A DNA stretch of 64,000 bases from Syncephalis fuscata. Its lineage: Eukaryota > Zoopagomycota > Zoopagomycetes > Zoopagales > Piptocephalidaceae. Made by a program: the position numbers and the translations under genes. Below the pieces are notes generated by a model. The model saw only the letters and a list, made by a program, of their open reading frames with translations, did not search any database and was not told where the DNA came from. This document shows positions 1 through 10,258 of the stretch, piece after piece. How positions within the stretch are numbered: position 1 is the first letter of the stretch; every line of letters begins with the position of its first letter. The stretch lies in NCBI GenBank assembly GCA_025786725.1, contig JAHLTZ010000032.1, positions 186,001 through 250,000 on the forward strand, given 5' to 3'.

Positions 1-1558
1 ATTTAAGTAGCTGGGCCAAGACGAGCTACCCAAGTGTTCGTTTCACATTCATACTTAGCCGGCCACAAATTCGTAAAGTGCCGTTTGGTACTGTGCTAAT
101 TATGGGAGCGTGGAACTATCCGTTGGTGCTATTACTGGCACCATTCGTAGGAGCCATGGCTGCTGGCAATACGGTTGTCATCAAGGTAGGCTGGCTTGTC
201 GATTTTTGCGTTATTATTCAAACTAACTGGCTCAAAAATAAAAAGCCTTCAGAATTAGCGCCTCATTCGGCACGTGTCATTACGGAACTATTGCCACGTT
301 ATCTGGACCAACGGGCCTATCGTGTAGTCAATGGCGCTGTGGATGAGTCCACTCAACTGTTGGCCACCAAGTTTGACTACATTTTCTACACGGGATCCAG
401 CCAGGTTGGCCGCATTGTCATGCAAGCAGCCGCCAAAAATCTCACACCTGTTTCGTTGGAATTGGGCGGAAAGAGCCCATTTATTATTCATCGATCATGT
501 AATCTATCCGTTACTGCCAATCGACTCTTTTTTGGCAAATACTTGAATTGTGGCCAGGTAAATTGGAAACCATTGTTATTTACAGTGGCTAACAAATGTA
601 TTATTCTACACAACACTACAGACTTGCATTGCTCCAGATTACGTGTTGTGTCCACGCGATTTAATCGAGCCATTAACACAGGAGCTACGCAGATGTTATA
701 AGAATCTTTATGATAGCAATGCACTTGAGTCTGATTCGTATGGCAGAATTATTAATGAACGTCATTTTGATCGTCTTATGAATTTGTTTGAAAAAGACAA
801 GAAAGATGGATCTAAGGTCCTTTTGGGAGGAGCTAGCAATCGTGATGCCAAGTATATCGAGCCCACTGTAGTTCTTAGTAATCCGAATGCAGCTCTAATG
901 AAAGATGAAATTTTTGGGCCATTTATGCCAATTATTGAAATGGACTCAGTCGACGATGCAATTTCATTCATCAATCGTCGGTAAGTGTTTAATTTAAACA
1001 TTAATCCATGTAAATATTCATTGTTTTTTATTTAAACATTAGCGATCAGCCATTGACTTTGTATTTGTTTGCAACGGATAAGAAGGTCATTAAGAACGGT
1101 GAGTTATGTTTATAAGGACAACAACGACAGCTATTAATGATTCAGCCATCTAGTGAGGGAATCAACTCGTTCTGGATCCCTATTAATTAACGATACTATG
1201 GTCCACTTTGGCAGTAAGTTTTAGTTTATATTTGTAACTTGCTGCTTATTTAGTCTCATTTATAGTTCCCCAAATTCCGTTTGGCGGCTGTGGTTCAAGC
1301 GGTATGGGCCGCTATCGTGGCAAGGCAAGCTTTGATACATTCTCGCACCAGCGCTCGATCCTCCATAGTGGATATGCCGACGAGCCTGTCCGCACCAGTC
1401 TATTGTACCCGCCGTATAACATGAAGCGAATCCCTATTGTTTTGTTTAGTTTGTCACGATATGCGCCATGGAGTTTGAAACTCAAAAAGGCATTTGTGTT
1501 AGTATTGGTATTAGTGCTGTTCGGATTTGTGGCAAAAGCGCGTGGGCTTTTGAATTAG
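1..1558 (+). CDS. Fatty aldehyde dehydrogenase, ALDH3 type, C-terminally membrane-anchored (5' truncated by window edge)
   Basis: The enzyme oxidises long-chain aldehydes to acids with NAD(P). Exons that read continuously are about 48/78-185, 246-557, 622-980, 1043-1098, 1154-1213 and 1266-1558. Visible family motifs are GTVLIMGAWNYP, the cofactor loop FYTGSSQVG, the general-base motif LELGGKSP, the catalytic cysteine in NCGQTCIAPDYV (which spans the 558-621 intron), EIFGPFMPI and PFGGCGSSGMGRY. The protein ends in a hydrophobic stretch followed by KARGLLN, which resembles the tail anchor of FALDH/ALDH3A2 and predicts an ER or peroxisomal membrane location. The first intron (186-245) is 60 nt long, in frame and free of stops, so naive translation reads through it; CAACTAACTGG is a good branch site. 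The N-terminus lies upstream of the window. Confidence 0.9.
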
Positions 1559-2026
1559 TCGTCGTACTAAAGCCATGGCAACATGGCAGTTTTCTTAGTT
1601 TGTTTTTAATCATGTGCTATTCTTATGTTTAGATCAAAGCCATCAAACAAAAAAGAATGTTAATCAATTGCTATTGTGTGCGTTTTATATAAAACAGCAA
1701 TTGGCAGCTGTTAAATATGTTAGTCCACCAATAATTTGTATTTCAATATTTAATAATATGTCAATGCTATATAGATGCACTAATATTTGTCGGTCCAGCT
1801 TTGTCTCACCTAGACTATTACTAAAAATCAGATTACTACAGTATAATAAAATAATAAAAGTTTATAAATTATAAATATTTGTTACACGCCACACTATTAA
1901 TGCTATTTTTAAGTAATATATGTAAAAGCACGGTTTATATTATAAATACTAGCTTTTAAAGATATTATCTCCCGTAGTTCAAGGCTATCGAATGCTTTAA
2001 TGCATATAAGTAATAAAAGTTTTACG
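1559..2026. other. Intergenic AT-rich stretch, no feature seen
   Basis: This is the 3' flank between the aldehyde dehydrogenase and the convergent 7TM gene. I see no conserved reading frame, RNA gene or repeat in it. The short frames present are AT-rich and do not resemble a family. Confidence 0.5.
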
Positions 2027-2990
2027 TCAAAATTGAGAATATCCAGGTACATATTTGGTTTTTGGACGATTAGGAATTCTATTAGGCTTCCGTGTGCTAT
2101 TGCAATGTTTGACCAAAATGGTGTTTACGATTATTCTAGTTCTATGTAAGCATGTTGTATCTATCAGTTTGCTAGCACTTACGAATCGACAGAAAAATAC
2201 AAATCAGAATGACTCCCGCCTACTTGAAATGCCAATAAAATGCAACAAGTAATATTGCATAACACGGCTAAGCACATTGTTTGGACGCCCTTTTGTGCCA
2301 TCTGTCCCATGCATTTGATCCATGTTTGCGATATTGCTGCAGCGCAATATGACAAAAAATGGTTGAAAACAGTACGTTGATTGGTAAAGTAACGCCGAGC
2401 CAATACCAGATTAAAGACATATAATAGTGTAAGGTACAGCCGGTTTCTATGTCTAAAACGACAAAAGCGAAACAAATAGTAGCAACAAAGTACCCAAACT
2501 GCAATAGCAGTAACGGAATGCCCGTGTATAATAGCCACTTCTGGCGGCATAGTATTAGATATGCTTTCTGTAGCAGTATCATACTGTTGCAGACATAGGT
2601 GATGGATATTCCAAACGTGGATGTCCATATCAAAATCCGGCAATTAGCAAAGAAGCCAAGCTCCATTCCCATAAAAACCACCTCAGTTAACAAATTTAAG
2701 ACGCAAGGAACCAAACAGCACCATGGTGCTAAGAGACGTGGACGGTGCATTACCATTTTGCTGGAAATAATAAAGTTGCGCACAACAATCAAGCTAACTC
2801 CTGTGGCAAATAAGATCTGCAATTTATTGCCAAATAACTGGTTGTGTCGTGTATCTAAATTATTGACCACTTGTAAATAAAAATTAAATAAGTTTACTTC
2901 GCCTTGCGGATGAAGGTGGATACCCCATAGTGTTGTAGCGTTGCTCCTCCACTCTATTTCCGCTGGGTTGTTTTCGTCAATTATCGGCAT
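2027..2990 (-). CDS. GPCR-like seven-transmembrane protein, copy A (one-base frameshift)
   Basis: This is a paralogue of the gene at 30751-31742. It starts at MPIIDENN (2990), runs through six hydrophobic segments sharing RNFII, LAPWCCL, NSMILLQKAYLIL, LLYTGI and IFCHIA with the paralogue, and leaves the frame near 2300. There the paralogue has CGGTTGGCA and this copy has AGATGGCA, one base fewer. Downstream, the shifted frame continues with MCLAVLCNITCCILLAFQVGG. The exon ends at 2183 before GTAAGT, and a last exon (2141-2027) encodes NTILVKHC and ends YSQF. The intron falls inside the presumed seventh helix in both paralogues. Upstream in-frame codons to 3140 have no counterpart in the paralogue. 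The receptor function is inferred from topology only, and the ligand is unknown. The shift may be pseudogenisation or a sequencing error. Confidence 0.65.
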
Positions 2991-3761
2991 TATTAAAAGC
3001 AAATAGCAAAAATTTAAGTAAATTGAAAAAAAATTAAACGGCTCGATGAATGCGTTGCAGCTACTAAAAAAGCTACTAGAGTTGCCTTTGCCCGCAGCAA
3101 ACAGCAATGAACATACAACTGGAACAGGCCTTACAGCCAAGTCGGGGCAACTTATCGACTTGTATTATGCTTCCAGAGCTACTTTACTTTGACTCTCTAT
3201 TCTTAAACTGAAGGACAAAAAGATTCGTAACTCAAATAACTGTCGATTAGTTTTTAATACTGAAAAGTGGTATTTGTTGAAGCAGTGCCACATCAACTCC
3301 GATTAATGCAAGTAAAGATGGACTAGTCTGCACAATTTTCAGTATTTGATATTATTGTTGCTGTAAAGTATTCAACGCATTATAATTTGATTATTTAATG
3401 TCACCCACCATCCAGTTCCATGTTTAGTAGAACAACAAATGTGTAGTTCAATCAAGTAAAGAATGTCAATTTTGATCTTTTGACACTGAATTGCATGAAT
3501 CTATTTATTAATTATTTACATTAATGAGCTATTTTACTTGGACTTTCATACTTTTATCTATCCATTTCACCCCTTCGCTTTTAAATACAATTAAACACTC
3601 ATTCATTACTATTCCATGTATAATATTACATCCAATATTAATTGCTTTATATGTAATTAATTAGTTATCTTTATTATTGCTTTAATATATATATATATTG
3701 TCATTATGATATTAATTGTTCAAAATGCCATTTATTTAGTCAAATTGGCCATAGGGAAAAT
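2991..3761. other. Gene-poor AT-rich island segment
   Basis: No gene is seen. The stretch at about 3398-3445 (CACCCACCATCCAG...) has a related copy at about 34345-34400 and a weaker one at about 42832-42905, so it may be the trace of an old repeat. Confidence 0.35.
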
Positions 3762-3972
3762 GGCTGTTAATAAACAGCTTTTATAATAACTATATTAATC
3801 TTGATCTTACATCACAAATATGTCCAAAATATAATAGTAGAATATTAGAACACAGAAGAAATCATTCAGATGCAATAATTCATGCTGTACGTAGATGCAA
3901 CGACTGCGGAGCGATATGGAATCGTGACCAACGGCTTTTATTAATACTTGATCAATTTTCTACACATAGCCA
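3762..3972 (+). pseudogene. Fanzor/TnpB-like C-terminal zinc-ribbon remnant A
   Basis: The plus strand is open from about 3758 to the TGA at 3970-3972. It encodes LTSQICPKYNSRILEHRR, then AVRRCNDCGAIWNRD. This order (TSxxCPxC, spacer, RCxxCGxxWNRD) is the zinc ribbon and RuvC-III aspartate of TnpB and its eukaryotic relative Fanzor. The second Cys of the first pair is Tyr. After WNRD the expected NAxxNI helix is found only after a frame change (TAFINT), so the element is dead. I cannot see the N-terminal body. Family assignment rests on motif order alone. Confidence 0.55.
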
Positions 3973-4377
3973 ACAACAATGAACGGCCTCAAATATCTTA
4001 AAAAATAAATATATAGTATGTTACATTATTTATTTAAATCAATTTATTAACAACATCTTAATAGAAAGTAATATAACTATGTCGTGCATAACAACGACAT
4101 GACTCTAATTGGAACAAATTATGCTATGGTGACTTTAAATGTGGGAGTCAAAGTAAGATGCAATCAAAGCAGTAAAGTTATAATGCCGATGCTTATAGCT
4201 TGAACAAACAATTTTATGTAATAACCATCATCATCTCTAGCGTAGTATGGATTTTTTGCTTGAAACTTTCATTTACTAAATAATCCCGAGCATTAATACA
4301 GTCTTAATTTGGCTACAACCATTAATAAAATTTAAAACAAAAACCGTATTTTACCTCATAGATTGTAATTAGTCTGG

Positions 4378-4620
4378 CCAAACGCGTTAACTTTTTTGCA
4401 AATGGAACGGTAATGTTTGTGGACGATCCATTTTGGCATAGACAAAAACATTGTGTATATTTTTAATTGACATCACATCACAATTCCATACTATACCACA
4501 AGTTTGGCATTGAAATGCAGCATGTATTTTACGCTTTAATCCAATAGCCTTCATATACTTCAGTTTTCTTTATTACACTCATTACAGACCTGACTTGCTA
4601 AATATTCATTGACTTTAAAT
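4378..4620 (-). pseudogene. Fanzor/TnpB-like C-terminal remnant B
   Basis: Read on the minus strand, the segment gives VNEYLASQVCNECNKEN. After a stop and frame change it gives FQCQTCGIVWNCDVMSIKNI and then DRPQTLPF. Two CxxC knuckles, a W-N-x-D motif and a helix ending in KNI, followed by a short RP-containing tail, match the C-terminus of Fanzor proteins. The Arg of WNRD is Cys here, the frame is broken at least once and no upstream RuvC-I/II body is obvious. It lies on the opposite strand to remnant A and seems to be a separate insertion. Confidence 0.55.
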
Positions 4621-5085
4621 TCAATAGAACTATTAAAGTGTCATTTTATTTTCATTTCTATTATTGTTGTTACATTAATAAATATGTATCATATGTTACT
4701 TCATCCTCAATATCTATCTTTACGAATTCATGAACATTGTTATTTCTTTGTCTATTAAGTCAAATAACCTGCGTTTATCAAATATAATTTTACGTACATT
4801 TAGCATTATTGAGCAATTTATTTTATATTAACAATCAAATCATTGCTATTGTTTTGTATACTTAGAATGTAGTATTTATCAAAAATATGTTTAGTATTGT
4901 TACATAAGTCATGTTATAATAGTAAAAATCATTGGATTTAACGACTAGCGATCGTTCTTCCCTTCCAGAACAAATACAATTATAACACGTTGCTTTAATT
5001 GAAAGACTGGCATTGCCATATTCAAACACGTTTAACTTGATATAGTTGATATGACCAGCCATTATTGCCAATTTAAATAAATAAT
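4621..5085. other. 3' flank of secreted kinase 1
   Basis: No supported gene is seen. The last 40 bases or so (from about 5047) match the 3' flank of the second kinase gene (about 32391-32464), so the duplication that made the two kinases included their 3' untranslated region. Confidence 0.45.
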
Positions 5086-6316
5086 TTATAACATCGTAAA
5101 ATATTTATTATTGTCAAAACATTTATACCTGGGTAATCCCGAAAGACGTCTGGCAGGTGCCTTAGTTCGTCTAAGTGAAGCCAAGTAGCTTGATGGCGAG
5201 GGACGTTGTTCTGGGTTGGGAACCAGCAATGCTTTCATAACATCGATTACTGGCTTCAAAGCAGCATTTATTCCAGCAAAATGTGAAATATGGAATGTCT
5301 GTGGAGGAATTCCAGTGTTAAGTGTATTGGCAATGGATTGTTGTTGATAACCGTCCAAGGGAAACAGGTATTTTCCGGTCATTAAGAAGTACAAAGTTAC
5401 GCCGATAGCCCACGCATCTTTCTTGGTGGGATCCGCTGCAATGTTTTGATAAATCTCGGGCGGTATAAATGGAGGACTTCCACTTTTATTGGTTTCCAAT
5501 GCAATTTTACCATTAGTTACGCTAATGGGAGAAGCAAGGTCAAAATCAATGATCGTGGCTTTTGGCCGTGTTGGATCATTTGGATAAGGGAAGCTGATCA
5601 TCACATTGTCCGGCTTTAAATCATTGTGAATCAATCCGGCGTTATGCATGTAAGCTGCACCTAATAAAATCTGCTTTGCTACATCTTGTAGAAAATCAAC
5701 TCGTTGTTTTAAAAACATAGCCTGAGTGTACTGGCGTGAGTTTGTGGCACCGTCGTAAGAGTACACAAAGCAAAAAGAATCTTTGATTCCAAAATGTATA
5801 TATGGCTCAGAGACATTTTCACGACCAACCGCCCGCATGCCTGTTAGTTGACTTGTTGCCGTATAAAGTATCTAAAAATATTAGTTTAACTACTGTTTAA
5901 TATTTAGTAGTATTAATGCTTACCTGAAAAGCTTTTATTTCTTTATTAATAGCTGAACGGCGGCCTGGTATTTCACGGCCATTAGCACTGTAGGCAACAC
6001 ATTTGACAAATGCATATTTTTCTTTATATTTGCCGAGGGCAATATCCATGCCACTGCCTGCGCCGCCCCCTCCTAGAACTCGAATAATTCTAAGATCAGC
6101 TTTACCGAAAGCACTGGGTCCATTTAGTTTTTGGCCCAAAAAGTTATCGGTTTGAATGCCATCTATATAATAATTAGTCAACTGCAGGCATCATACCGTT
6201 CAACACTTACATGGATCGACTTTCATCCTAAGTGACAAAACAGTGGTAAATGAAGTAACGGAAATAACAGCGCATACCTTCAAGGCAGCAGCTAATAGAC
6301 GCCAGTGCCCATGCAT
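5086..6316 (-). CDS. Secreted protein-kinase-like protein 1 (signal peptide plus kinase domain)
   Basis: Three exons (6316-6211, 6162-5924, 5871-5086) encode about 376 residues. Exon 1 is almost entirely a signal peptide (MHGHWRLLAAALKV, then a hydrophobic run), so the protein should enter the secretory pathway. The rest is a protein-kinase fold. It has a Gly-rich loop (VLGGGGAGSG), the beta-3 lysine in AFVKCVA, the catalytic loop HNDLKPDNVM (HND instead of HRD), metal-binding IIDFDLAS (DFD instead of DFG), PPEIY in place of APE, DAWAIG and the terminal Arg in EQRPS. Lys, Asp, Asn and Asp are all present, so activity is possible. The signal peptide is joined to the kinase by a phase-1 intron. 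The paralogue is at 32465-33663. The start was chosen because it aligns with the paralogue; upstream Met codons do not. Substrate unknown. Confidence 0.8.
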
Positions 6317-6979
6317 ATCAATAGCGTTTGAAGAGTATTCGTGATGGAAATAAGAATCGTGATGGAAATAAGAATCGAAAAGTGTATTGAAGATTTGCAA
6401 AACTAATCACAAAAATGAAATCTTTAAATATGATAATCAAATCAAGATAAAAAATATTGCCACGAGCTAGAACCAAAAGTCCGAATAGTTGCCATGTCTT
6501 AAAATATATACGATATTTCTATATTTAGGATATGTAGATAGTATAAACTTAATATAGACACCACATGCTTGCTTATCTTTAACAAGGTATTAATATTCAC
6601 GTTATTACTATTTCAGCATTATTTATTCAAGCTTAGTCACAATAGTATTAAGTTGGAACTATTATACTGAGAGCACACTATTACCAAGTTTTTAAAACAT
6701 AATTATTGGAATTTAATAAGACAATCGATAGAGGCGGTGAATATGATATAAAAATAATATTTTATTTAATACATAATAGGTGCTGTATTTATGGCGGCAA
6801 ACAAATAAAAAAGATGGGATGCTTGGTGCATTAAGTGGTTAATGATGTAATAGAATTCCTATTGTGTTAAATATCGTAAATCGTGCTACCATCGGGATAT
6901 GTAAATATTTGTATTTGGTAATTAACACATGGTAAATTATGTGTGTGCTTTTGTGACATCTAGCACATAATTCCAATAG
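6317..6979. other. Intergenic, upstream of secreted kinase 1
   Basis: This is AT-rich and holds no gene that I can support. It includes a short direct repeat at about 6339-6375 (two copies of an 18-nt unit containing GTGATGGAAATAAGAATCG). Confidence 0.4.
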
Positions 6980-7397
6980 TTTTTGCCATATTGGATTTAA
7001 GCAATATAATATATATGGCTCGGACGCATGGAAACGGTTGGCACGCGATGGAATTCAAGCAATGTGTCTAGCTGTACTATGTAACATTGTGTGCTGTATC
7101 CTGGTAGCGCTACAAGTAGGCGGAAGCCGCTCGGATATGTTTTTCCCTATGGATTGGTAGGTACTAGCAAGTATCTACATCTAATTTACTTACATTAGTG
7201 TAGGATCACGGTTAACACGATACTGATCAATCATTGCCAAAGCATGCGAAAGACTATACGTGTTTCCAATCGTCCAAAAACTAGCCATATACCTGGACAA
7301 TCGCAATTTGAACATATTGGCACTATAGACCACAATTGACACAAATAATACTTATTAGCTGTAACACTGCCTTACACCAATATACCATTTAGAATAG
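6980..7397 (+). pseudogene. Truncated, near-identical copy of the 7TM gene 3' end (copy B)
   Basis: The segment equals 31383-31800 at a constant offset of 24403, with one difference seen by eye (G for C just after the start of the match). It holds the last part of exon 1 (from helix 5/6), the intron, the final exon (7204-7339) and 3' flank of the 7TM gene. It lacks all upstream coding sequence and therefore cannot be functional. Beyond 7397 the match resumes for about 25 bases with 31992 onward; the intact locus carries 191 bases in between. The near identity implies a very recent event. Confidence 0.9.
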
Positions 7398-7817
7398 CAA
7401 ATTAGTATTCATGTTAGAAATATCAAGTTATATTATACAAAGTCAAACTAATGCTGTTACAACAATATTGTAATAGCTAATAATGCTAAACAATAATTAA
7501 AAGATAATAATTTGTTATAAGCGATTAAAAAATACATCCTACAAGTATTCATACACGTTAAATGTTTATAAATGAATAATGGATATTAAGAATATTGCGA
7601 ATTAACTTGTTTCTATTTAATTCGTATATTAAAGCATAACATTGCATTGACAAGTCTTACTTCTCAGTAGTAAAGACTGAAGATTATTTGGTATTATTTC
7701 TTGATCATACCTTTGTGACATTGTTTACATTTTTACATAAATAAAATATATTAATCACCATTTAGACCAATGGTATAAACAAAATACCAATATATTTATT
7801 GCTCAATGCTGATGCAA
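7398..7817. other. Intergenic AT-rich
   Basis: The first 25 bases continue the duplicated segment. The rest holds no gene or repeat that I can support. It contains the shared 3' side of uS12m. Confidence 0.4.
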
Positions 7818-8462
7818 CTATTTCTTTTCCGGCTTACGAGCGCCATATTTACTGCGAGATGTTGTTCGATTGACAACGCCTTGTAAATCAAGTGCACCTC
7901 GGACAATATGATATTTAACTCCGGGCAAATCTGGCACCTTACCACCACGAACAAGTACTACCGAATGTTCCTGTAAGTTATGACCTTCGCCTGGAATATA
8001 AGCAGTAATGGTACGGCCATTAGTAAGTCTTACACGCGCTACTTTACGCTGAGCCGAATTGGGTTTTTTCGGCTTTGTAACGTAAACTTTGGTGCAGACG
8101 CCTTTACGTTGTGGTGCGTGTTCAAGAGCAGGTGAGCGCACTTTAACTTGACGTGTTCGTCGACAACCACGAATCACTTGATTCAGTGTAGCCATAGTAG
8201 CGCGTTGTTCCAATCTCATAGCCATAGTTAGTGGTCGGTCTGCCAATAAGCTACTGGGCGGTGCGGTACGAGAGGCTATACACGACAGTTGACGTGAACC
8301 ACCTAGTACACTCAGTTTCGATGCGCCGCCCAGTAGACCAACACTATTGTTGCCGACCACAGGCAACAATGACAGGGAGCGGATCCCCAGCGTTGGTCCT
8401 GCCGTTTGACGCGTGATGAACGACAAAGATCGAAGCGTACACAACATATTGTCGTTCGTCAA
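7818..8462 (-). CDS. MRPS12: Mitochondrial small-subunit ribosomal protein uS12m
   Basis: A single-exon gene of 214 codons. The C-terminal 124 residues are a complete bacterial-type S12 starting [13 protein letters not shown]. They contain the universally conserved [15 protein letters not shown] loop, [19 protein letters not shown] and [13 protein letters not shown]. These loops line the decoding centre. The extra 90 N-terminal residues are rich in Arg, Ser and Leu with few acids, as expected for a mitochondrial presequence, although they are longer than usual. An alternative start at the internal Met before ATLNQ would make an unextended S12. The long reading frame without stops favours the upstream start at 8462. 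Confidence 0.93.
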   Translation of the reverse strand: MTNDNMLCTLRSLSFITRQTAGPTLGIRSLSLLPVVGNNSVGLLGGASKLSVLGGSRQLSCIASRTAPPSSLLADRPLTMAMRLEQRATMATLNQVIRGCRRTRQVKVRSPALEHAPQRKGVCTKVYVTKPKKPNSAQRKVARVRLTNGRTITAYIPGEGHNLQEHSVVLVRGGKVPDLPGVKYHIVRGALDLQGVVNRTTSRSKYGARKPEKK

Positions 8463-9280
8463 TAATAATTAATAAATGAGAGAAGAAAAAGAGCGTAAAT
8501 CTATTAGCCAATAAAACTCCTACAAACAATGATGTAAAATGTGATGTATTTGCCACTTGAATTAATCTTTATGAGCTATTGATCCAAATACACAAATTTA
8601 TAGAACAATATGTAGGAACTAGTGCTTAATAATAACATTGATGCATTGATGCATTTCTATTTAGTATAGATACATCATAGTTAGTACCAAAGAAATAGCC
8701 CTTTAATAAACAAACATAACAAAAGTGCTAAATATAATTGTCAAACACTACTTGTTAATTATTTAAATCCAAAATTTACATAAATGTTTGTAGTTCAAAC
8801 GATTTAGTATTTACTAAGGTATAATACTTTTGCTTTTAAGTTAATTATATAATTACAATAAATAGCTGAATAGTTTTTTACAAAAGGTTATTTATTTATG
8901 TAATAAAATAGAATCGATAATACTAGTATCTTACCTTTAAATTTCTATGCCAAGCTAATCGTATTGATAACGATGTGAGGCAAGTATTATCAGTTAATTA
9001 ACAAGCTTAGCAATAATGCTAAATAATTATAGTTAAACCATTTATTTATAGTATAATATCCCATATAGCATAGTATCAGTAAATACCAGCATTATAATAA
9101 ACAATAATCCCTTAAATCAGCTATTGAAAGCGTTGTAAAAGTCCGCAATGAATGAAATAATAAAATAAAATTACAAAATCTTAAATGTTGAGTTACCAGG
9201 TTTTTTATTTCTAAATTCCTTTCAATTGTTGTTACTGCTCTCTCTCTCTCAGTGTACTATTATTACTATTATTTATAGTC
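8463..9280. other. Intergenic between divergent uS12m and MMADHC
   Basis: This is AT-rich with no coding or RNA feature visible. It must hold the promoters of both flanking genes. A (CT)n run sits at 9238-9251 just before the MMADHC start. Confidence 0.4.
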
Positions 9281-10132
9281 ATGACGGAACAGCATTCTCT
9301 ACCAACATCGGCGGTACTTGGTCTTAAAACGCCCGCTATGGACGTCTCTTTACATAGCACGAATACAGGCCACACGCTTATTAAGGCAATGCACGACCCG
9401 CTGGCCCTCATAGACCAGACCATGGCCGACCACCGCTACTCGTACGGCCTACGAGTCGACCCATACGCAGTAAACAACCCACGAGTAATCCTTCACCGTT
9501 TGAAGCAAGTAATACTCATCATTCATCGCGGGATTATAGCTCTACAAGTCACGCCGTAACTGAATTCGAGTATTCGGTTCATGGCACCAACGGTGCAATG
9601 CATGACGAACTCACCCGAGTATTTCCGTTTGAGCAGTTATCGGCAACGGAACGTGATACACGCCGGTCCAACCTAAAAATCATAATGACCTTTCAACGGT
9701 GCCGTAACGACCTTGTAGGTATTGGACCACAAGTTGAATTGGAGAAAGACGAACGCTTAGAAACCGTAAGCTATAATATAGATACAGCTACATTTTGTTT
9801 ATCTAACTATTTAACACTGCTAGTTCTTTCAAATGGCTGAATATATTCATTATCAATTGAATAGTCGTGGTTACTGGGTCGATTTTACTGATCCTTCATC
9901 AGGCTATCCAGTCTATTCGCCACGCGGCTCTACCTATTTCCCCGATGTCGTAGCTACTGAAATACTATTAGGCTATGACGTATTGTGGACTGGTTGCTGC
10001 AAAGTACTTGTACATCCTCGATGGGATGCCAAAGTTTATCCAGCAAGTCTATTTACTGATGCACCCATTGAAGATATTCAACAAGTCATCGATGATGCTT
10101 GTGGCCATCGATCAACAGCCCATAAAAATTAA
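9281..10132 (+). CDS. MMADHC: Cobalamin trafficking protein CblD (MMADHC) homologue
   Basis: The 3' exon (9824-10132) encodes SRGYWVDFTDPSSGYPVYSP and, further on, LGYDVLWTGCCKVLVHPRWD. These match the human MMADHC segments GYWADFIDPSSG and GFSVDDLGCCKVIRHSLW. The preceding exon (to 9765) supplies FEYSVHGTNGAMHDELTRVF and LKIIMTFQRCRNDLVGIG, which also align to the family. The intron is 9766-9823. CblD partitions cob(II)alamin between cytosolic methionine synthase and mitochondrial methylmalonyl-CoA mutase. The frame must shift near 9475 (one base missing in AAACAACCC), joining VDPYAVNN to NPSPFEASNTHH. I see no intron with fitting phase, so I treat this as an indel. The start at 9281 is plausible but not proven. 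Confidence 0.8.
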
Positions 10133-10258
10133 TTAACTATTCCTAGCCACCTGTAATCTCTACTATTAACATTTTACATCATTAAATAAAAATAGATCAT
10201 TTTTAATACAAAAGGGTCATACAAATAATCAATAATAGCAAAGTAAAAGATAGACTAA

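Noticed and set aside
186-245. Read-through of 20 residues in the aldehyde dehydrogenase.
   Set aside because: The stretch has GTAGGC, a CTAAC branch and AG, and interrupts the conserved VIKPSE junction. It is a stop-free 60-nt intron.
7190-7292. A 32-codon antisense frame (MASFWTIG...) with a good acceptor upstream, present at three loci beside the 7TM genes.
   Set aside because: The conservation is explained by the last coding exon of the 7TM genes on the other strand (ITVNTILINHC... to a stop), which splices in phase in both complete copies.
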